64,000 bases of DNA from Comamonadaceae bacterium (GTDB taxonomy: Bacteria > Pseudomonadota > Gammaproteobacteria > Burkholderiales > Burkholderiaceae_C): NCBI GenBank assembly GCA_947375135.1, contig CANCER010000020.1:1-64000 (forward strand), read 5' to 3'. Below the pieces are notes generated by a model. The model searched no databases. It saw only the letters and a program-made list of their open reading frames with translations, and was not told the DNA's origin. Positions 44,921-54,129 of the stretch are shown piece after piece; position 1 is the stretch's first letter, and every line of letters starts with the position of its first letter. Made by a program: the position numbers and the translations under genes.

Positions 44921-46090
44921 ATGAAAACAGACCCGAGTTTACCCACCCCCCCCGTCCCGGACGAAAGCACCGGCCTTTTGGCCGCCCTGCACGCGCACAT
45001 CGCTGCCGCAATGCAGCAAGCCGGCGGCTGGCTCGGCTTTGACCGCTTCATGGAGCTGGCCCTGTACGCGCCGGGTCTGGGCTATTACGCCAACGGCTCC
45101 ACCAAGTTCGGCACCCTGCCCCAGGGCACGCGTGAGAAGGATGGCAGCGTCAAAGGTGCAGGCAGCGACTTTGTCACCGCGCCGGAGATGACCGCGCTGT
45201 TTGGCTACACCGTCGCGCAGCCGGTGGCGCAGGCGCTGCAGGCCACAGGCACCTTTGAAATCTGGGAATTCGGTGCCGGCACCGGCGCCCTGGCCAAGCA
45301 GCTGCTCACTGCCCTCAAGGCCATGGGCCAGCGCGTGGACCGCTACACCATCGTCGATCTGTCCGAGAGCCTCAAAGAGCGCCAGCGCCACACCCTGCAT
45401 GCGCATCTGGATGTGCTGCACTGGGCCGATGCCCTGCCGGCGGCCATGCAGGGCGTAGTGGTCGGCAACGAGGTGCTGGACGCCATGCCGGTCAAGCTGC
45501 TGGCCCGCGTCAACGGCACCTGGCTGGAACGCGGTGTGGTGCTGGACAACGGTGCCTGGGCCTGGGCCGACCGCCCCACCGACTTGCGCCCGCCGCTGGA
45601 GATCAACGGCGCGCACGACTACCTGACAGAAATTCATCCCCAGGCCGAGGCCTTTGTGCGCACCCTGGGCGACCGGCTGGAACGCGGCGCCCTCTTCCTG
45701 CTGGACTATGGTTTTCCGGAAGCCGAGTATTACCACGAGCAGCGCCACATGGGCACGGTGATGTGCCACCGCGCCCACCTGGCCGACGGCAACCCGCTGG
45801 AAGCCGTGGGCCTGAAAGACATTACCGCGCATGTGAACTTCACCGGCGTGGCCGTCGCCGCGCAGGACGCGGGCCTTGAACTGCTCGGCTACACCAGCCA
45901 GGCCCACTTTCTGATGAACTGCGGCATTGTGGAGCTGATGCAAAACGCCTCCCTGCCCGAACGCGTGGCCGCGCAAAAGCTGATTCTGGAGCACGAGATG
46001 GGCGAGCTTTTCAAGGTCATCGGCCTGGTCAAGGGGCCGCTGTTTGACTGCACCGGTTTTGCCCGGGGCGACCGCACGCACCGGCTGTGA
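44921..46090 (+). CDS. SAM-dependent methyltransferase, MidA/NDUFAF7-like
   Basis: A 389-residue protein of the COG1565 family (related to mitochondrial NDUFAF7/MidA, which methylates a complex I arginine). Seen: GFDRFMELALYAPGLGYYA near residue 40, GSDFVTAPEMTALFG, the SAM motif EIWEFGAGTGALAKQLL near 110, VVGNEVLDAMPV and LLDYGFPEAEYYHEQR. ATG 44921 is the family start; the longer frame overlaps the divergent SDR. The target protein is not known in bacteria; an NDUFS2-like subunit is a family-based guess. Downstream lies the palindrome before the glucokinase. Confidence 0.88.
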   Translation: MKTDPSLPTPPVPDESTGLLAALHAHIAAAMQQAGGWLGFDRFMELALYAPGLGYYANGSTKFGTLPQGTREKDGSVKGAGSDFVTAPEMTALFGYTVAQPVAQALQATGTFEIWEFGAGTGALAKQLLTALKAMGQRVDRYTIVDLSESLKERQRHTLHAHLDVLHWADALPAAMQGVVVGNEVLDAMPVKLLARVNGTWLERGVVLDNGAWAWADRPTDLRPPLEINGAHDYLTEIHPQAEAFVRTLGDRLERGALFLLDYGFPEAEYYHEQRHMGTVMCHRAHLADGNPLEAVGLKDITAHVNFTGVAVAAQDAGLELLGYTSQAHFLMNCGIVELMQNASLPERVAAQKLILEHEMGELFKVIGLVKGPLFDCTGFARGDRTHRL

Positions 46091-46118
46091 ATGCAGGGCC
46101 CACACAACGGCTTCCAGA

Positions 46119-46134
46119 GTAACCCGCAGGTTAC
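46119..46134. promoter_or_regulatory. GTAACC-N4-GGTTAC palindrome before glucokinase
   Basis: A perfect 6-base inverted repeat (GTAACC-CGCA-GGTTAC). The reverse complement of the surrounding 20 bases agrees at 16 positions with the site at 30010-30025 between edd and pdxH. It lies about 90 bases before the ATG. A second small inverted repeat, ACGCT-N6-AGCGT, is at 46163-46178. It could also form the terminator of the preceding gene. Confidence 0.5.
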
Positions 46135-46224
46135 CGGGCAGCCGTACTGCAGGTTAGCATTCACGCTGTAACGAGCGTCAACAAGACGATTACGGACACC
46201 TATAAAAAGTAAAGAGAGACCCCT

Positions 46225-47208
46225 ATGACCCCCGCAAACCCCGACGCATGGACCCAACTCCCCGAAGGCAGCCCGGCCCTGGCCTGTGTCGACATCGGCG
46301 GCACCAAAGTAGCCGTCAGCATGGCCGACCACCGTGGCATCAGCGGCAAGGTGTCTGAGCCCACGGCCAAGGAAGGCACTCGTGACGCACTGGCGGTGCA
46401 AATCATCCGCCTGATCGGCGAGAGCTGCCTGGCAGCAGGCATCCCCGTGTCTTCCGTCGGCGCGGTCGGGGTGTCGTCCTGCGGCCCCTTTGTGTTGAAC
46501 GAAGGTCTGGTGGAACTGGCTGCCCCCAATATCTGCGGCGGCCTGGCCGGCAAGGCCCGAGGCCTGCCCAATGACTGGATGAGCGCCCTGCTGGAGGCAC
46601 CGCTGCGCGCCGCCTTCAAGAATGTGCGTGTGGAAAACGACGGCGTGGGCGCGTTGGAGGCCGAGCGCCGCTGGGGCGCACTGCAGGGCGTGAGCAACTG
46701 CGCCTATGTGACCTGGAGCACCGGCATCGGCATGGGCGTCTGTGTGGACGGCCACATCCTGCGCGGCAAGAACGGCAACGCCGGACACCTGGGGCACACC
46801 TTTGTGGTGGAAGACAACGAGGCCCTGTGCGGCTGCGGCCTGCGCGGCGACGTGGAAGCCCTGGTGGCCGGCAACGCCATCCCCCGGCGCTTCGGAGCGC
46901 AGGGCTATGCCGATGCGTCCGCCCTGTTCGCCGCCGCCCGTGCGGGCGACGCGCAAGCCATAGACATCATCGATACGCTGTGCAAGGTGATGGGCCGCGC
47001 CCTGTTCAATGTCACTGCGCTGTTTGACCTGCAGCGCATCTCGCTGGGTGGCAGCGTGTTCTGGCACAACCAGGACTACCTGCTGCCGCGCTTGCAGGCC
47101 TTTATGCAGGGCAAGCTGCCGGCGCTCACCAGCGGGCTGGAGATCGTGCCGGCCGGCCTGGGCGAGCGCGTGGGCGACCTGGCCGCGCTGGCACTGGTCA
47201 TGCGCTGA
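46225..47208 (+). CDS. ROK-family sugar kinase (glucokinase-like)
   Basis: A 327-residue ROK kinase without an N-terminal helix-turn-helix. Seen: the phosphate-binding CVDIGGTKVAVSMAD near residue 22, VSSCGPFVLNEG, the catalytic-region NDGVGALEAERRWGA, STGIGMGVCVDG, the GHLGHTFV histidine and the zinc loop CGCGLRGDVEAL. Substrate is most likely glucose, given the Entner-Doudoroff genes in the window and the shared upstream palindrome, but mannose or fructose cannot be excluded. The ATG is preceded by AAAGAGAG. Convergent with the LRR-kinase gene, one base apart. Confidence 0.85.
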   Translation: MTPANPDAWTQLPEGSPALACVDIGGTKVAVSMADHRGISGKVSEPTAKEGTRDALAVQIIRLIGESCLAAGIPVSSVGAVGVSSCGPFVLNEGLVELAAPNICGGLAGKARGLPNDWMSALLEAPLRAAFKNVRVENDGVGALEAERRWGALQGVSNCAYVTWSTGIGMGVCVDGHILRGKNGNAGHLGHTFVVEDNEALCGCGLRGDVEALVAGNAIPRRFGAQGYADASALFAAARAGDAQAIDIIDTLCKVMGRALFNVTALFDLQRISLGGSVFWHNQDYLLPRLQAFMQGKLPALTSGLEIVPAGLGERVGDLAALALVMR

Positions 47209-47209
47209 G

Positions 47210-48568
47210 TCAGACGCTGACCGGCGCCGGGGCAACGGCCCGCAGTGCGTCGGCCAGGCGGTCTTCGATTTCGGCAAACAGCGGGCGCTCTGCCGGAACA
47301 GTGCTGAGGCAGCGGTTTTTGAGTTGCTGCAAACTGCTTAGGACCGCGTCAGCCCCGCCGCTTGCGTCGATCCGGTCCAGCAACTCCTCCAGCAGGCAGC
47401 CAAAGGCTCGGGCCTCCAGCCTTTGAAACCTGGCACTGCTTGGCGTGTGATCCGCCGGATACAAGGACGCTGCACCAAAGTCCCCCAGCATGGCGTGCCC
47501 CGCACGGGCATGCAGCATGTTGTGGCCATACAGGTCGCCATGCAGGATTCCTTGCGCGTGCAAATGCCGGGCCGTGGCGGCCATGCCCGCAGCCATGCGC
47601 AGTGCAGCCGCCAGCGCAAAGCGGCAATCCGCGTCGTACACGTCCCGGGTGCAGGTCTCCAGGCTGGGCGGCTGCGCCAGATTGCGGAATTCCGGGCCCA
47701 CCAAACCCATGACCAAACCCAGGGCACCGTCGGGATGCTCGCTCACCCGGCCGCGCAAGGGGATCAGGTTGGCATGCCGGCCGGCCCGCAGGCAGGCGGC
47801 CATCTCCGACAGCGGCAAGCCATCGCTGGTCATCGCGCCTTTGAAGAGCTTGACCGCCACCGGCTGCGCGCCGGCCTCTGCCGCATGCTGCGCCCGGTGG
47901 ATCACGCCGGAGGCGCCCTCCCCCAACAGCTCCTGCAACTGCAGCGAAGACCAGGCGATGTCCGGCAAAGCGGCCTGGCTGTCGGCCAGCGCTGCTGATT
48001 CCAACGCCGCACACAAGGGGTTGCCCGCAAAGGCCAGCCAGGACAGACGCGGCAGCGCAAACAACCAGTCCGGCAAGTGCGTGAGCGCATTGGCCGACAA
48101 GCGGATGAGTTCCAGCCGGTGACAAGCCGCCAGAGCGTCGGGCAAGGCCGTGAGGCGGTTGCCCGCCAGCATCAGCTTTTGCAGGTCCGCGCACTGACCG
48201 AGCGCAGCGGGAAGTTCGGTGATGCAGTTGTCGGTCAGGGTCAGCCAGCGCAAACGGGGCGGCAGCGACTGTGCAGAGACCTTTGCAATGCGGTTGGCCT
48301 TGAACCCGACCATGCGGAGTTGCGGGCAGCGGCCCAGCACCGGCGGCAGCTCGGTAAACCGGTTGTCCGAGCAAAACAGGATGCGCAGCTTGTGCAAGCG
48401 CGGCAAATCGTCCGGCAGCGAGGACAGCGCGTTGCCCGAGAGATCCAGGATTTCCAGACCATCGGCCAGCTGATAGATGTCGGCCGGCAGTTCCGTCAAG
48501 CCACAGGCCAGTTTGACGCGCTTGTGCCCGGCCATCGCGCCCGAGCGCAGTTGTTCCAGTGTGTGCAT
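47210..48568 (-). CDS. Leucine-rich-repeat/protein-kinase fusion protein
   Basis: A 452-residue two-domain protein. Residues 20-195 carry about seven LRRs in the bacterial LPxxL style (LEILDLSGNALSSLPDDL, LQKLMLAGNRLTALPDAL and others). Residues 205-440 form a eukaryotic-like kinase: GEGASGVIHRA loop, VAVKLFKG lysine, catalytic HGDLYGHN (HGD for HRD) and GDFGAAS for DFG, so the active residues are intact. No signal peptide or membrane helix is seen, so it is probably cytosolic. Similar LRR-kinases occur in scattered proteobacteria; the substrate is unknown. The start at 48568 (MHTLEQLRSGAMAG) is chosen over an upstream one. Confidence 0.88.
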   Translation of the reverse strand: MHTLEQLRSGAMAGHKRVKLACGLTELPADIYQLADGLEILDLSGNALSSLPDDLPRLHKLRILFCSDNRFTELPPVLGRCPQLRMVGFKANRIAKVSAQSLPPRLRWLTLTDNCITELPAALGQCADLQKLMLAGNRLTALPDALAACHRLELIRLSANALTHLPDWLFALPRLSWLAFAGNPLCAALESAALADSQAALPDIAWSSLQLQELLGEGASGVIHRAQHAAEAGAQPVAVKLFKGAMTSDGLPLSEMAACLRAGRHANLIPLRGRVSEHPDGALGLVMGLVGPEFRNLAQPPSLETCTRDVYDADCRFALAAALRMAAGMAATARHLHAQGILHGDLYGHNMLHARAGHAMLGDFGAASLYPADHTPSSARFQRLEARAFGCLLEELLDRIDASGGADAVLSSLQQLKNRCLSTVPAERPLFAEIEDRLADALRAVAPAPVSV

Positions 48569-48661
48569 AAATACCCGTGACCGTCCGAAGACCCAGGCTG
48601 CGACTCTATCCTGCAATCGCCTTGAATTCCCAGAGCCACCGGCCGGCAGCGGCGCAAACCC

Positions 48662-50050
48662 TCAGGGCTTGAACTTCAGCGCCATCACCTTGTCGGCCAC
48701 GCACTGGCCCTGCGGCTTGCCGCCGTCCGAGGCAAAGCGGTAATGGATGCCGGCGTAGATGCGGGATGCAGCGGCCTCGTCGGCGGCGGCCTTGAAGCTC
48801 TTGAAGGTCCGCGGTCCCCAACCCCGGTCGTTGTGGGTGTTGTCCACAAAAGGGGTATTGGCGCCGAACTCTTTTGCCAGCACGGCCGAAGCCGCACTGC
48901 TTTGCACCGAATGGCCGGAGGGGTAGTCCGGAAATGGCGGCGTGTTCATCAGCGAGGGCACCCAGTTGCTGTCTATCACCAGTTGCACATAGGTCACCGG
49001 GCGCAGCACATTGAGCGTGTACTTGGTGTACCAGGCGGCGACAAAGGCGTCCGACATGGCGAGGTTCAGCCGCGCAAAGGTCTGCGCCGCCTCGGCCAGG
49101 TTGGCCTTGCGTGCCTTGAGCAAGTCGTTGGTCACATAGGCCCAGTGGCCGGCCGGTGTCGGTGTTTTGCCGGCATCGTCGGCCCAGTACAGGGCAAACT
49201 GGCGCTGCTCCTGCGTGGCCGCATTGCTGATGTCGTAGACCTCCTGCGCCTGCTTGAAAAATGCACTGCCCTTTTCTTCCGAATAGGCGGGGGGCGGTGG
49301 CGCCGGGCAGTCGGCTGCGGTCTTCAACACAAAGGGCCGGTTCATGCCCCAATAGGGCAACAGCGCAGGTGCAAAGGCTGGCGGTGTGGCCGACCACTTG
49401 CCGGTGCCGCTGGGCGGCACATAGTTGGCCTGGTCGCGCCGCAACGGGCCCCAGGCCTCGTGGCCGCCGTCGGTGCGGGCCCAGGTCATGATGGCCATGG
49501 CCATCAGCTTGCCGAAGGTCTCGGAACGGTTGCTGATGTCGGGCGTCAGGGTATCGGGATCAAAGTCCTGCGGGTACTTGAGGGGCATGCTGCGCTCCAG
49601 CGTCAGCATGCGCGCCTTGTTCTCGGGCGTGGTGGTGTGGAACATCATGTACGTCATGGTGGCCAGCGCCGCATTGGCCACCGTGGGCCAGTGCAGCGGC
49701 TCATCCGGCTGCGCCCAGGGCAGCGAGCTCAAATCGTTCAACTGCCCCGCAAGACTCTGGTAGCCGGGCATGCCGGGCACGACCGATTCATACAGCGCCA
49801 GACCCAGGTAGCCCAGGGCGCGTGCCGCCACCGGCGGGCTGAAGCCGGGGGTTTGCTGGATCAGCTGAAAGCTCAGGTAAAACCAGTCGTAGACCACGCC
49901 GGAGCTGAACGCCGTGGCGGGCTTGGCAACCAGCACCGGGCCGGGTTGGGCCGGCGCGGGTGCTGCAAGGCCCAAACCACAGGCGGCGACCAGGGCCGCC
50001 AACAGCGTCTTTAACCGGGGGACGGGCGTAGGTGCGATGTGCAAATTCAT
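48662..50050 (-). CDS. Vanadium-dependent haloperoxidase-like (PAP2) protein
   Basis: A 462-residue secreted protein; the signal peptide ends around GLAAPAPAQ. The vanadate/phosphate pocket signature is present: KYTLNVLRP (KX6RP), FPDYPSGHSVQSSAA (PSGH) and ASRIYAGIHYRFASDGGK (SRX5H). The last element has HYRFASD rather than the strict HX3D. These motifs are shared by vanadium haloperoxidases and acid phosphatases; the size and flanks fit the haloperoxidase branch. The start codon overlaps the upstream CRTAC1 gene by 4 bases, so the two proteins are made together and are probably partners in the periplasm. Confidence 0.82.
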   Translation of the reverse strand: MNLHIAPTPVPRLKTLLAALVAACGLGLAAPAPAQPGPVLVAKPATAFSSGVVYDWFYLSFQLIQQTPGFSPPVAARALGYLGLALYESVVPGMPGYQSLAGQLNDLSSLPWAQPDEPLHWPTVANAALATMTYMMFHTTTPENKARMLTLERSMPLKYPQDFDPDTLTPDISNRSETFGKLMAMAIMTWARTDGGHEAWGPLRRDQANYVPPSGTGKWSATPPAFAPALLPYWGMNRPFVLKTAADCPAPPPPAYSEEKGSAFFKQAQEVYDISNAATQEQRQFALYWADDAGKTPTPAGHWAYVTNDLLKARKANLAEAAQTFARLNLAMSDAFVAAWYTKYTLNVLRPVTYVQLVIDSNWVPSLMNTPPFPDYPSGHSVQSSAASAVLAKEFGANTPFVDNTHNDRGWGPRTFKSFKAAADEAAASRIYAGIHYRFASDGGKPQGQCVADKVMALKFKP

Positions 50051-51669
50051 GGTGCTTTCCAGGTGCGCGCACCGGCCTCTTTGTCCACGCTCACAAACTG
50101 GTCCGCCGTGACGGCCTGCCAGGCGCTCCAGTCGCCTTGCGGCCATTGCACCCGCAGCTTCACGTCCCGGGCCTCGCCCAAGCCAAAGTGCATCCAGCCC
50201 AAGTGCCCGCTGGCGTGGCCGCCACCGATGGTGAGTTCTTCGCGCAGGATGCGTCCGCCCAGATCCACCTCGACCCAGGCACCGACCGCATCGCGGTTGC
50301 CGCCCGATTGGTGCAGCCGCAGTTGCAGCCAATGGCCCATGGGCGCTGGCAGGTCCTTGGTCCCTGCACCCAGGTTGCGCCACAGTTGGGCCTTGTCCTG
50401 GCGGTTCACAACGACCATGTCGAGCAAACCGTCACCGTTCAAATCGGCCAGCATGCCACCCCGTCCGCGCCGGAAGCTGGCCACACCGGCTTGCTGCCCT
50501 GCTTCGGTGAAATGGCCATCGGCCTCGCCCAGCAGCAAGTTATTGGGATCGAGGATGGCGAAGTCGGGCATGGCCGACACATTGCCCTTGACGATGAACA
50601 GATCGGAGAGGCCATCGTTGTTCACATCGGCGAACTGCGCATGCCAGGCGGTGCTGGGATGGATATCACCGCCCACATAGGGCCGGTGCGCGGTGATGCC
50701 GCGCTTGTAGGCCTGGTCGATGTAGACCGGACGATCCGCATTCGTTTCCAGCTTCTGGAACTTGTTGTCAGCCATGCTGGTGATGAAGACCTCGGGGTAG
50801 CCATCGCCGTCGATGTCGTGGCTGGCAATGCCCATGCCCCACACCTGCAGGCGCTTCCAGCCGTCTTCGGCCGTGTACTGCCGCGCCGGTTCACCGGGCG
50901 CGACTTTCCAGAGCTGCTCCTGTCCGCCCTTGTAGTACTCGCGGTCGTTGGCTACGCGCAGCGAGGGCTGACCCGAGCGGTTCCAGTCGGAAAACAGCAT
51001 GCTGAGGGCGCAGTAGCTGGGCTTGAGCGGCTCAGGCGCCGCGTAGCGTGTGCCGCTGGCATCCGGGCGCAGCAGCCAGCCGGGGGTGCAGGTACCCCAG
51101 GGGAAGTCGGGGCGGCTGCGGTCGTAATAGGTGCCAAAGGCGAGCGTGGGCATGGCGCTGCCCTTTTCCCAGGTGGCGGAGAAAGCGGTGTGCCAGTCGT
51201 TGTTGGCGGGGATGTTCCACTTGTCATTGGCGCGCTCGAACTTGCATTGGCCCAATCCCCGGAACACCTCCACCTCGCCCACACGCAGCACCACCAGATC
51301 GGGGTTGCCGTCACCGTCAATGTCGATCGGATAGGCGCCCGTGGCATTGGTCAACTCCAGGCCGCTTCGCTCTTCCTTGAGCTTGATGGGGCCGCCGCGT
51401 GTGCTCTGGTTGCGGTAGAACTTGGCCTTGTTGACGCCGCCGGTGACATAGATTTCCGGCAGGCCGTCACCATCGCAGTCGAACACGGCCACACCGCCAC
51501 CCACCATAAATTCGTCCTGGCCTTCAAAGCGGCTTTGCAGGCCGGCGGTGTCGGTCTCTTCGATGAAATGCGGGATGGCCGGGGTGGCCTTGGCAGCGGG
51601 CGCATCGGCCGCGCTGGCAAGTTGCAGCGCGAACACGGCTACTGCACACAGAGAAAGTCGTTTGTTCAT
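50047..51669 (-). CDS. CRTAC1-type FG-GAP/ASPIC-UnbV beta-propeller protein
   Basis: A 540-residue exported protein (signal ends near LASAADA). FG-GAP/VCBS calcium-binding repeats occur at intervals: VFDCDGDGLPEIYVTGG, IDIDGDGNPDLVVL, HDIDGDGYPEVFITSM, FADVNNDGLSDLFIV and LADLNGDGLLDMVVV. The C-terminal ASPIC/UnbV part includes RDAVGAWVEV and EELTIGGGHASGHLGWMHFG. This builds a seven-bladed propeller related to human CRTAC1. No enzymatic residues are identifiable; a scaffold or ligand-binding role is inferred. The haloperoxidase-like gene follows with overlap, and the xylose operon precedes it by 38 bases. Confidence 0.85.
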   Translation of the reverse strand: MNKRLSLCAVAVFALQLASAADAPAAKATPAIPHFIEETDTAGLQSRFEGQDEFMVGGGVAVFDCDGDGLPEIYVTGGVNKAKFYRNQSTRGGPIKLKEERSGLELTNATGAYPIDIDGDGNPDLVVLRVGEVEVFRGLGQCKFERANDKWNIPANNDWHTAFSATWEKGSAMPTLAFGTYYDRSRPDFPWGTCTPGWLLRPDASGTRYAAPEPLKPSYCALSMLFSDWNRSGQPSLRVANDREYYKGGQEQLWKVAPGEPARQYTAEDGWKRLQVWGMGIASHDIDGDGYPEVFITSMADNKFQKLETNADRPVYIDQAYKRGITAHRPYVGGDIHPSTAWHAQFADVNNDGLSDLFIVKGNVSAMPDFAILDPNNLLLGEADGHFTEAGQQAGVASFRRGRGGMLADLNGDGLLDMVVVNRQDKAQLWRNLGAGTKDLPAPMGHWLQLRLHQSGGNRDAVGAWVEVDLGGRILREELTIGGGHASGHLGWMHFGLGEARDVKLRVQWPQGDWSAWQAVTADQFVSVDKEAGARTWKAP

Positions 51670-51707
51670 GCTGCCTTCAAGACGCCCTGCGGCGTGTCAT
51701 ACCTATG

Positions 51708-52712
51708 CTAAACGTTGACCCAGGCGCCGGTCTTTTCTGAGGCAAACAGCGCGTCAATCACGCGCATGTTCAGGATGGCGTCTTCCACGCCATAGGGCAA
51801 GGGTATCGCGCCGCGCACCACCTGCGAGAAGGCATCAATTTCCAGCGTGTACATATCGCAGGCGGGAATGGTCTCGGTAGTCGTGGAGCCCAGGTCCAGG
51901 CGCTTGCCGTCATCGGTCAGCACATCGGTGGCGCCACCCAGCGGGGCGTTGAACGGGATCTGGATTTCGATGCGCTTTTGCGTGCCACACACCTGCACAC
52001 GCTGGTAGGGCACGGACTGGGTGGAGACGGTGAAGTCCAGACGGCGGCCCTTGCCGAAGTCCAGCAGGCCGCTGACCAGGCGGTCGGTCTGGAACACCGG
52101 ATCGCGGTCCACCAGCGCAATCGCGCGCAGCGGCTCGCAACCGAACAAAAAGCGCGCGGTCACGATCGGGTAGCAGCCGATGTCATACAGCGCGCCGCCA
52201 CCGATGTCGGCCCTGTTGCGGATGTTGCCGGCATCGTTGTTGAAGTACGAGAAGTAGCTGTGGATGGAGCGCACCTCGCCCAACGCGCCGTCACGCACGC
52301 GGTCGCGCACCATCAGCCACTGCGGGTGGAAGCGCACCATGAAGGCTTCCATGATGTGTACTTTGTCAGCCACTTCGCGCAGCTGCTCGGCCTCTTTGGC
52401 GGTCAGCGCCACCGGCTTCTCGCACAGCACATGCTTGCCCGCACGGGCTGCGGCCAGCGTCATGGGCACATGTTCGTGGTTGGGCAGCGGGTTGTAGATC
52501 GCCTCGATCTCCGGATCGGCCAGCAGCTCTTCGTAGCTGCCGTAGGCCTTGGGAATGCCGAACTGGTCAGCCAGCTTCTGCCCTTTTTCGAGCTTGCGCG
52601 AGGCAATCGCACGGATCTCGCAATACTCGCTTTTGAGCATGGCGGGCATGACCTTTTCCCAACCGATCTTGGCGGTGCTGAGCACGCCCCAAACAACTTT
52701 TTTCATATCCAT
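51708..52712 (-). CDS. Gfo/Idh/MocA-family oxidoreductase
   Basis: A 334-residue NAD(P)-dependent dehydrogenase. Seen: the Rossmann start VVWGVLSTAKIGWEKVMPAM, YNPLPNHEHVPMTLAAARAGKHVL, the catalytic EKPVAL lysine and GGGALYDIGCYPIVTARFLF. This resembles dimeric NADP-dependent D-xylose or glucose dehydrogenases of the family, which fits its position 50 bases after xylA. It may offer an oxidative route for xylose or handle a side product; the substrate needs proof. ATG 52712 is used; 52706 is an in-frame alternative. Confidence 0.85.
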   Translation of the reverse strand: MDMKKVVWGVLSTAKIGWEKVMPAMLKSEYCEIRAIASRKLEKGQKLADQFGIPKAYGSYEELLADPEIEAIYNPLPNHEHVPMTLAAARAGKHVLCEKPVALTAKEAEQLREVADKVHIMEAFMVRFHPQWLMVRDRVRDGALGEVRSIHSYFSYFNNDAGNIRNRADIGGGALYDIGCYPIVTARFLFGCEPLRAIALVDRDPVFQTDRLVSGLLDFGKGRRLDFTVSTQSVPYQRVQVCGTQKRIEIQIPFNAPLGGATDVLTDDGKRLDLGSTTTETIPACDMYTLEIDAFSQVVRGAIPLPYGVEDAILNMRVIDALFASEKTGAWVNV

Positions 52713-52762
52713 ACCTTTGTGTTTTGCACCAATGACGCCCCGCCATGGGGCAACGGTTATTT

Positions 52763-54076
52763 TTAGATAAACGAATTGAGCAAGTTCTCAATGCCTTCCT
52801 GGCGACCGGACACCGGGCGGGTGTCGGTATTGTGTTCCAGCACACGGGCAGCCACAGCGTCCAGGCCCAGCTTGCCGGCCATCACGTCACGGCCGAAATC
52901 GGTGTTCCAGCCGGCATAGCGGTCGGCGGTGACCTGGGCGAAGCGGCCATCCTGAATCATCTTGTCGGCAATCACCAGCGCACGGGCGCTCACGTCCATG
53001 GCGCCGATGTGGCCCAGGAACATATCCTCCGGGTCAATCGACTGGCGGCGCACCTTGCTGTCGAAGTTCACACCGCCGGTGGTGAAGCCACCGGCCTGCA
53101 GGATCAAATACATGATCAGCGCGGTTTCTGGAATGTTGTTGGGGAACTGGTCGGTGTCCCACTGGCACTGCATGTCGCCGCGGTTCATGTCGATGGAGCC
53201 GAAGATGCCCAGATCAATCGCGGTGGCGATTTCATGCTCGAAGCTGTGGCCGGCCAGCGTGGCGTGGTTGGCTTCGATGTTGACCTTGATTTCTTTTTCC
53301 AGGCCGTGCTTTTGCAGAAAGCCGAACACCGTGGCGGTGTCAAAGTCGTACTGGTGCTTGCTGGGCTCGCGCGGCTTGGGTTCGATCAGGATGGTGCCCT
53401 TGAAGCCGATCTTGTGCTTGTACTCCACCACCATGTTGAGGAAGCGGCCCATCTGGTCCAGCTCCTGGCCCATGCGGGTGTTGAGCAGGGTTTCGTAGCC
53501 TTCGCGGCCGCCCCACAGCACATAGTTTTCGCCGCCGAGTTGGCGCGTGGCGTCCATGGCTTCTTTCACCTGCAGCGCAGCCAGGGCGAAGATTTCGGGG
53601 TTGGGGTTGGTGGACGCACCCGACATGAAGCGGCGGTGGCTGAACAGATTGGCCGTGCCCCACAAGAGCTTCATGCCGGTGTCTTGTTGCTTACGCGCCA
53701 GCACATCGACCATGGTCTTGAAGTTGGCCACGCTCTCGCGCGGGGTGTTGCCTTCGGGGGCGACATCGCGGTCGTGGAAGCAGTAGTACGGTGCGCCCAG
53801 CTTGGCAAAGAATTCAAAGGCCACATCGGCCTTGGCGCGGGCGCCCGCCATGGGGTCGGCCATGTGCTGCCAGGGGCGCTCGAAGCTGTCGCCGCCAAAC
53901 GGGTCGGAGCCGTTCCAGCAGAAGCTGTGCCAGTAGCACACGGCAAAGCGCAGATGGTCTTCCATGCGCTTGCCGGCAACGACGCGGTTCTTGTCGTACC
54001 ACTTGAAGGCCAGCGGGTTTTTGGAGTCCGCGCCTTCAAAGGCGATGGGGGAGATGGCGTTGAAATAGCTGGTCAT
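52763..54076 (-). CDS. xylA: Xylose isomerase
   Basis: A 437-residue class II xylose isomerase (E. coli 440). Seen: [20 protein letters not shown], the proton-relay histidine in [14 protein letters not shown] near residue 100, [14 protein letters not shown], the metal sites [15 protein letters not shown] and [16 protein letters not shown], and [20 protein letters not shown]. It converts D-xylose to D-xylulose using divalent metal. The start at 54076 gives [11 protein letters not shown]; the longer frame is not conserved. It follows xylB by 53 bases in the same direction. Confidence 0.97.
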   Translation of the reverse strand: MTSYFNAISPIAFEGADSKNPLAFKWYDKNRVVAGKRMEDHLRFAVCYWHSFCWNGSDPFGGDSFERPWQHMADPMAGARAKADVAFEFFAKLGAPYYCFHDRDVAPEGNTPRESVANFKTMVDVLARKQQDTGMKLLWGTANLFSHRRFMSGASTNPNPEIFALAALQVKEAMDATRQLGGENYVLWGGREGYETLLNTRMGQELDQMGRFLNMVVEYKHKIGFKGTILIEPKPREPSKHQYDFDTATVFGFLQKHGLEKEIKVNIEANHATLAGHSFEHEIATAIDLGIFGSIDMNRGDMQCQWDTDQFPNNIPETALIMYLILQAGGFTTGGVNFDSKVRRQSIDPEDMFLGHIGAMDVSARALVIADKMIQDGRFAQVTADRYAGWNTDFGRDVMAGKLGLDAVAARVLEHNTDTRPVSGRQEGIENLLNSFI

Positions 54077-54129
54077 TGTGATGTCCTTTTGTGGGGAGGT
54101 TTTTTGTAGCGGAATGCTCTGGATCGTTC

